A DNA stretch of 6,962 bases from contig CAYYHG010000152.1 of assembly GCA_964471665.1 (NCBI GenBank), positions 1-6,962 of the forward strand, given 5' to 3'. Source of the DNA: SW-9-67-25 sp964471665 (GTDB taxonomy: Archaea > Halobacteriota > Halobacteria > Halobacteriales > Haloarculaceae). The notes beneath the pieces are model-generated. The model was not told where the DNA came from. It saw only the letters and a program-made list of their open reading frames with translations, and ran no database searches. Every line of letters starts with the position of its first letter. Position 1 is the stretch's first letter. Below are positions 6,017 to 6,962 of the stretch, in pieces. A program made the translations under genes and the position numbers.

Positions 6017-6052
6017 GGTCGTGCTGTGAGTCGGAGGGTCGTGCTGTCAGTC
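6017..6052. repeat. Tandem duplication, 20-bp period
   Basis: GGTCGTGCTGTGAGTC (6017-6032) recurs as GGTCGTGCTGTCAGTC (6037-6052) with a single difference, 4 bp apart. It lies in the 3' untranslated side of vapC, 8 bp from the stop codon. No function is evident. Confidence 0.75.
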
Positions 6053-6059
6053 TCCTCGG

Positions 6060-6455
6060 TCAGTATTCCTCGACGTCGACGACTTTCTTCGTCTCCTCGT
6101 GGGTGAGGTCCCTGTCGGCAGAAACAACCGGCGCGTCCAGTTCACGCCCGACCGCTGCGATCAGTGCGTCGAGGCCGTCCAGATACGGCCCGCCCGGGCC
6201 GACCTCGTCTGCAATCTCCCCCGCCGTCACCGCTGTCCTCTCGTCAACCTCGTACTTCTCTCCCCACGAGAGGGCACCACGAGCGCCGGCGACATCGCCA
6301 TTCGGAAGATTCCCCTCACCGACGAGTGCCTCGGCGTAGGCCGGGACGGGTATCACCCACCGTTCGTTCTCGGCTCCACTCGCCTCGTAGAACTCCTTCG
6401 TCGCTTCGACGCCGTCCAGGTAGTCGATGAGAAACGTCGCGTCGAGGACCTTCAT
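6060..6455 (-). CDS. vapC: VapC family PIN-domain toxin (ribonuclease)
   Basis: A 131-residue protein, the usual PIN toxin size, that would be a metal-dependent endoribonuclease held inactive by VapB. The PIN acidic residues are present: Asp5 in MKVLDATFLIDYL, Glu42 in VPAYAEAL, Asp96 in DGLDALIAAVG (93-103) and Asp114 or Asp116 in SADRDLTH (112-119). Nothing catalytic appears to be missing, so the toxin looks active. The ATG overlaps the vapB stop as ATGA (6452-6455), so the two are co-translated. The RNA target cannot be told from the sequence; VapC enzymes elsewhere cut tRNAs or the rRNA sarcin-ricin loop. A PIN nuclease with another role is possible but less likely beside a VapB-type partner. 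Confidence 0.9.
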   Translation of the reverse strand: MKVLDATFLIDYLDGVEATKEFYEASGAENERWVIPVPAYAEALVGEGNLPNGDVAGARGALSWGEKYEVDERTAVTAGEIADEVGPGGPYLDGLDALIAAVGRELDAPVVSADRDLTHEETKKVVDVEEY

Positions 6456-6700
6456 GCAGCGTCCTCAGCCCGCTCTCGCATCCGCTGCTTCCGCTTCTCC
6501 TTCGACTTCCGACGCTCTTCACGGACGCGCTCGGCCTCCTCGTCGGACCAGCGGCCGAATCCGTCGTAGAAGTCGCCGACGCGCTCCTCGTCGAGGACCC
6601 GCTCCAGGACGTCGTTGTAGCTCTCACCCTCACGCCGGAGACGGTCGAGTTCCCGCTTCACCCGGTCGCTCACCCGAATCTGCTCATCAGCGGTCGCCAT
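6452..6700 (-). CDS. vapB: VapB-like ribbon-helix-helix antitoxin
   Basis: An 82-residue partner of the PIN toxin. The N-terminal part has the short strand EQIRVSDRV (6-14) followed by two helices (KRELDRLRREGES, YNDVLERVLDEE), a ribbon-helix-helix DNA-binding pattern. The C-terminal half (about 40-82) is very highly charged (EEAERVREERRKSKEKRKQR) and is the likely toxin-binding, protease-sensitive tail. Its stop overlaps the vapC start by 4 bases, the standard antitoxin-first order. The ATG at 6700 lies just after a perfect 16-bp palindrome, which fits autorepression by an antitoxin dimer or by the VapBC complex. No ribosome site is seen, so the mRNA is probably leaderless. Confidence 0.88.
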   Translation of the reverse strand: MATADEQIRVSDRVKRELDRLRREGESYNDVLERVLDEERVGDFYDGFGRWSDEEAERVREERRKSKEKRKQRMRERAEDAA

Positions 6701-6704
6701 CGTT

Positions 6705-6724
6705 ACGTCAACGTTGACGTTGAC
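6705..6724 (-). promoter_or_regulatory. Probable vapBC operator palindrome
   Basis: ACGTCAACGTTGACGT (6705-6720) is a perfect 16-bp palindrome starting 4 bp upstream of the vapB ATG. The half-site GTTGAC occurs once more (6719-6724), so there are three half-sites in a row. This would cover the expected transcription start of a leaderless vapBC mRNA. A weak AT-richer stretch at 6727-6735 is the only TATA candidate. Binding by VapB is inferred. Confidence 0.6.
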
Positions 6725-6962
6725 ACGGCTTAGTCGTTGGGTCTAGGCAGTGAACCACTCGGGAGCGCCCCGTATACGCCGTCCAGCACCGCCTGTGGCA
6801 CGGCTCTCCCCGCGCGTTCGGGATGGCTCGCTCCAGATCGACCTGTTCGCCGCAACGGTCGCATTCGGCGCTGTGGCTGTGCGTCCGGTCGTCATTCGAG
6901 AGGTCCTTCACCTCGATGGACAGTTCGTGCAGCGACCGCGGCGTGAGCCGGACCAACACCTT
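6708..6962 (-). CDS. Small Cys-rich, probably zinc-binding protein (edge-truncated)
   Basis: The reading frame enters from the right edge and stops at 6708. A GTG at 6957-6959 would give 83 residues, but the gene may begin outside the window. Counting from that GTG, the core CDRCGEQVDLERA (33-45) and EPCHRRCW (52-59) pairs CxxC with CHxxC, a compact zinc-finger arrangement of the kind seen in the many tiny haloarchaeal zinc-finger proteins. Additional Cys residues are at 71 and 79. After about residue 64 the sequence (SRVVHCLDPTTKPCQRQR) looks poorly structured and not acidic, so the last part could be the result of a frameshift. Its stop lies inside the vapBC palindrome. I do not recognise a named family. 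Confidence 0.5.
   Translation of the reverse strand, partial: KVLVRLTPRSLHELSIEVKDLSNDDRTHSHSAECDRCGEQVDLERAIPNARGEPCHRRCWTAYTGRSRVVHCLDPTTKPCQRQR

Noticed and set aside
6099..6569. A 156-codon + strand frame opposite vapBC
   Set aside because: Antisense to two genes with clear PIN and ribbon-helix-helix features and the ATGA overlap.

Overview
The window looks like a chromosomal piece of a halophilic archaeon (class Halobacteria). The DNA is GC-rich, the soluble parts of the proteins are rich in Asp and Glu, the promoters have archaeal TATA boxes, a class II tRNA-Ser has the archaeal G73 discriminator, and one membrane protein belongs to the archaeal DUF2070 family. I do not assign a genus. 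Two runs of exactly 100 N (44-143 and 2242-2341) look like scaffold gaps of unknown true length.

Layout from left to right. Positions 1-155 hold the 3' half of a + strand tRNA-Ser(CGA), split by the first gap. It is followed by two exact copies of a 65-bp direct repeat that begins with the last 22 nt of the tRNA. This is the pattern left by integrative elements that use tRNA 3' ends as attachment sites. The second copy runs into the stop codon of a convergent gene for a 624-residue DUF2070 membrane protein (308-2182, - strand), which has its own TATA box and probably a near-leaderless transcript. After the second gap come pntB, pntA2 and pntA1 (2412-5327, - strand). They form one compact operon for a three-subunit proton-translocating NAD(P) transhydrogenase, with a TATA box at about 5456 and a leader of about 100 nt.

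Positions 5461-6059 carry no convincing gene. The stretch is partly lower in GC and contains an 81-nt near-palindrome (5909-5989) with 17-bp perfect arms, plus a 20-bp-period tandem duplication (6017-6052). At the right is a type II toxin-antitoxin pair, vapB-vapC (6060-6700, - strand), with a 4-base ATGA overlap and a 16-bp perfect palindrome just upstream of vapB that is a likely autoregulatory operator. The right edge cuts a small Cys-rich, probably zinc-binding protein gene.

Functionally, the Pnt operon would use the membrane proton gradient to make NADPH from NADH, and the DUF2070 protein is an uncharacterised membrane protein. The tRNA repeat, the palindrome and the TA module give both ends of the window an accessory or mobile-DNA flavour around a housekeeping core. 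The points most worth checking are the tRNA-derived repeats, the 81-nt hairpin, the apparent absence of all the known proton-channel histidines in this transhydrogenase, and the His/Asp motif set in the DUF2070 soluble domain. I found no clearly new multi-gene system.
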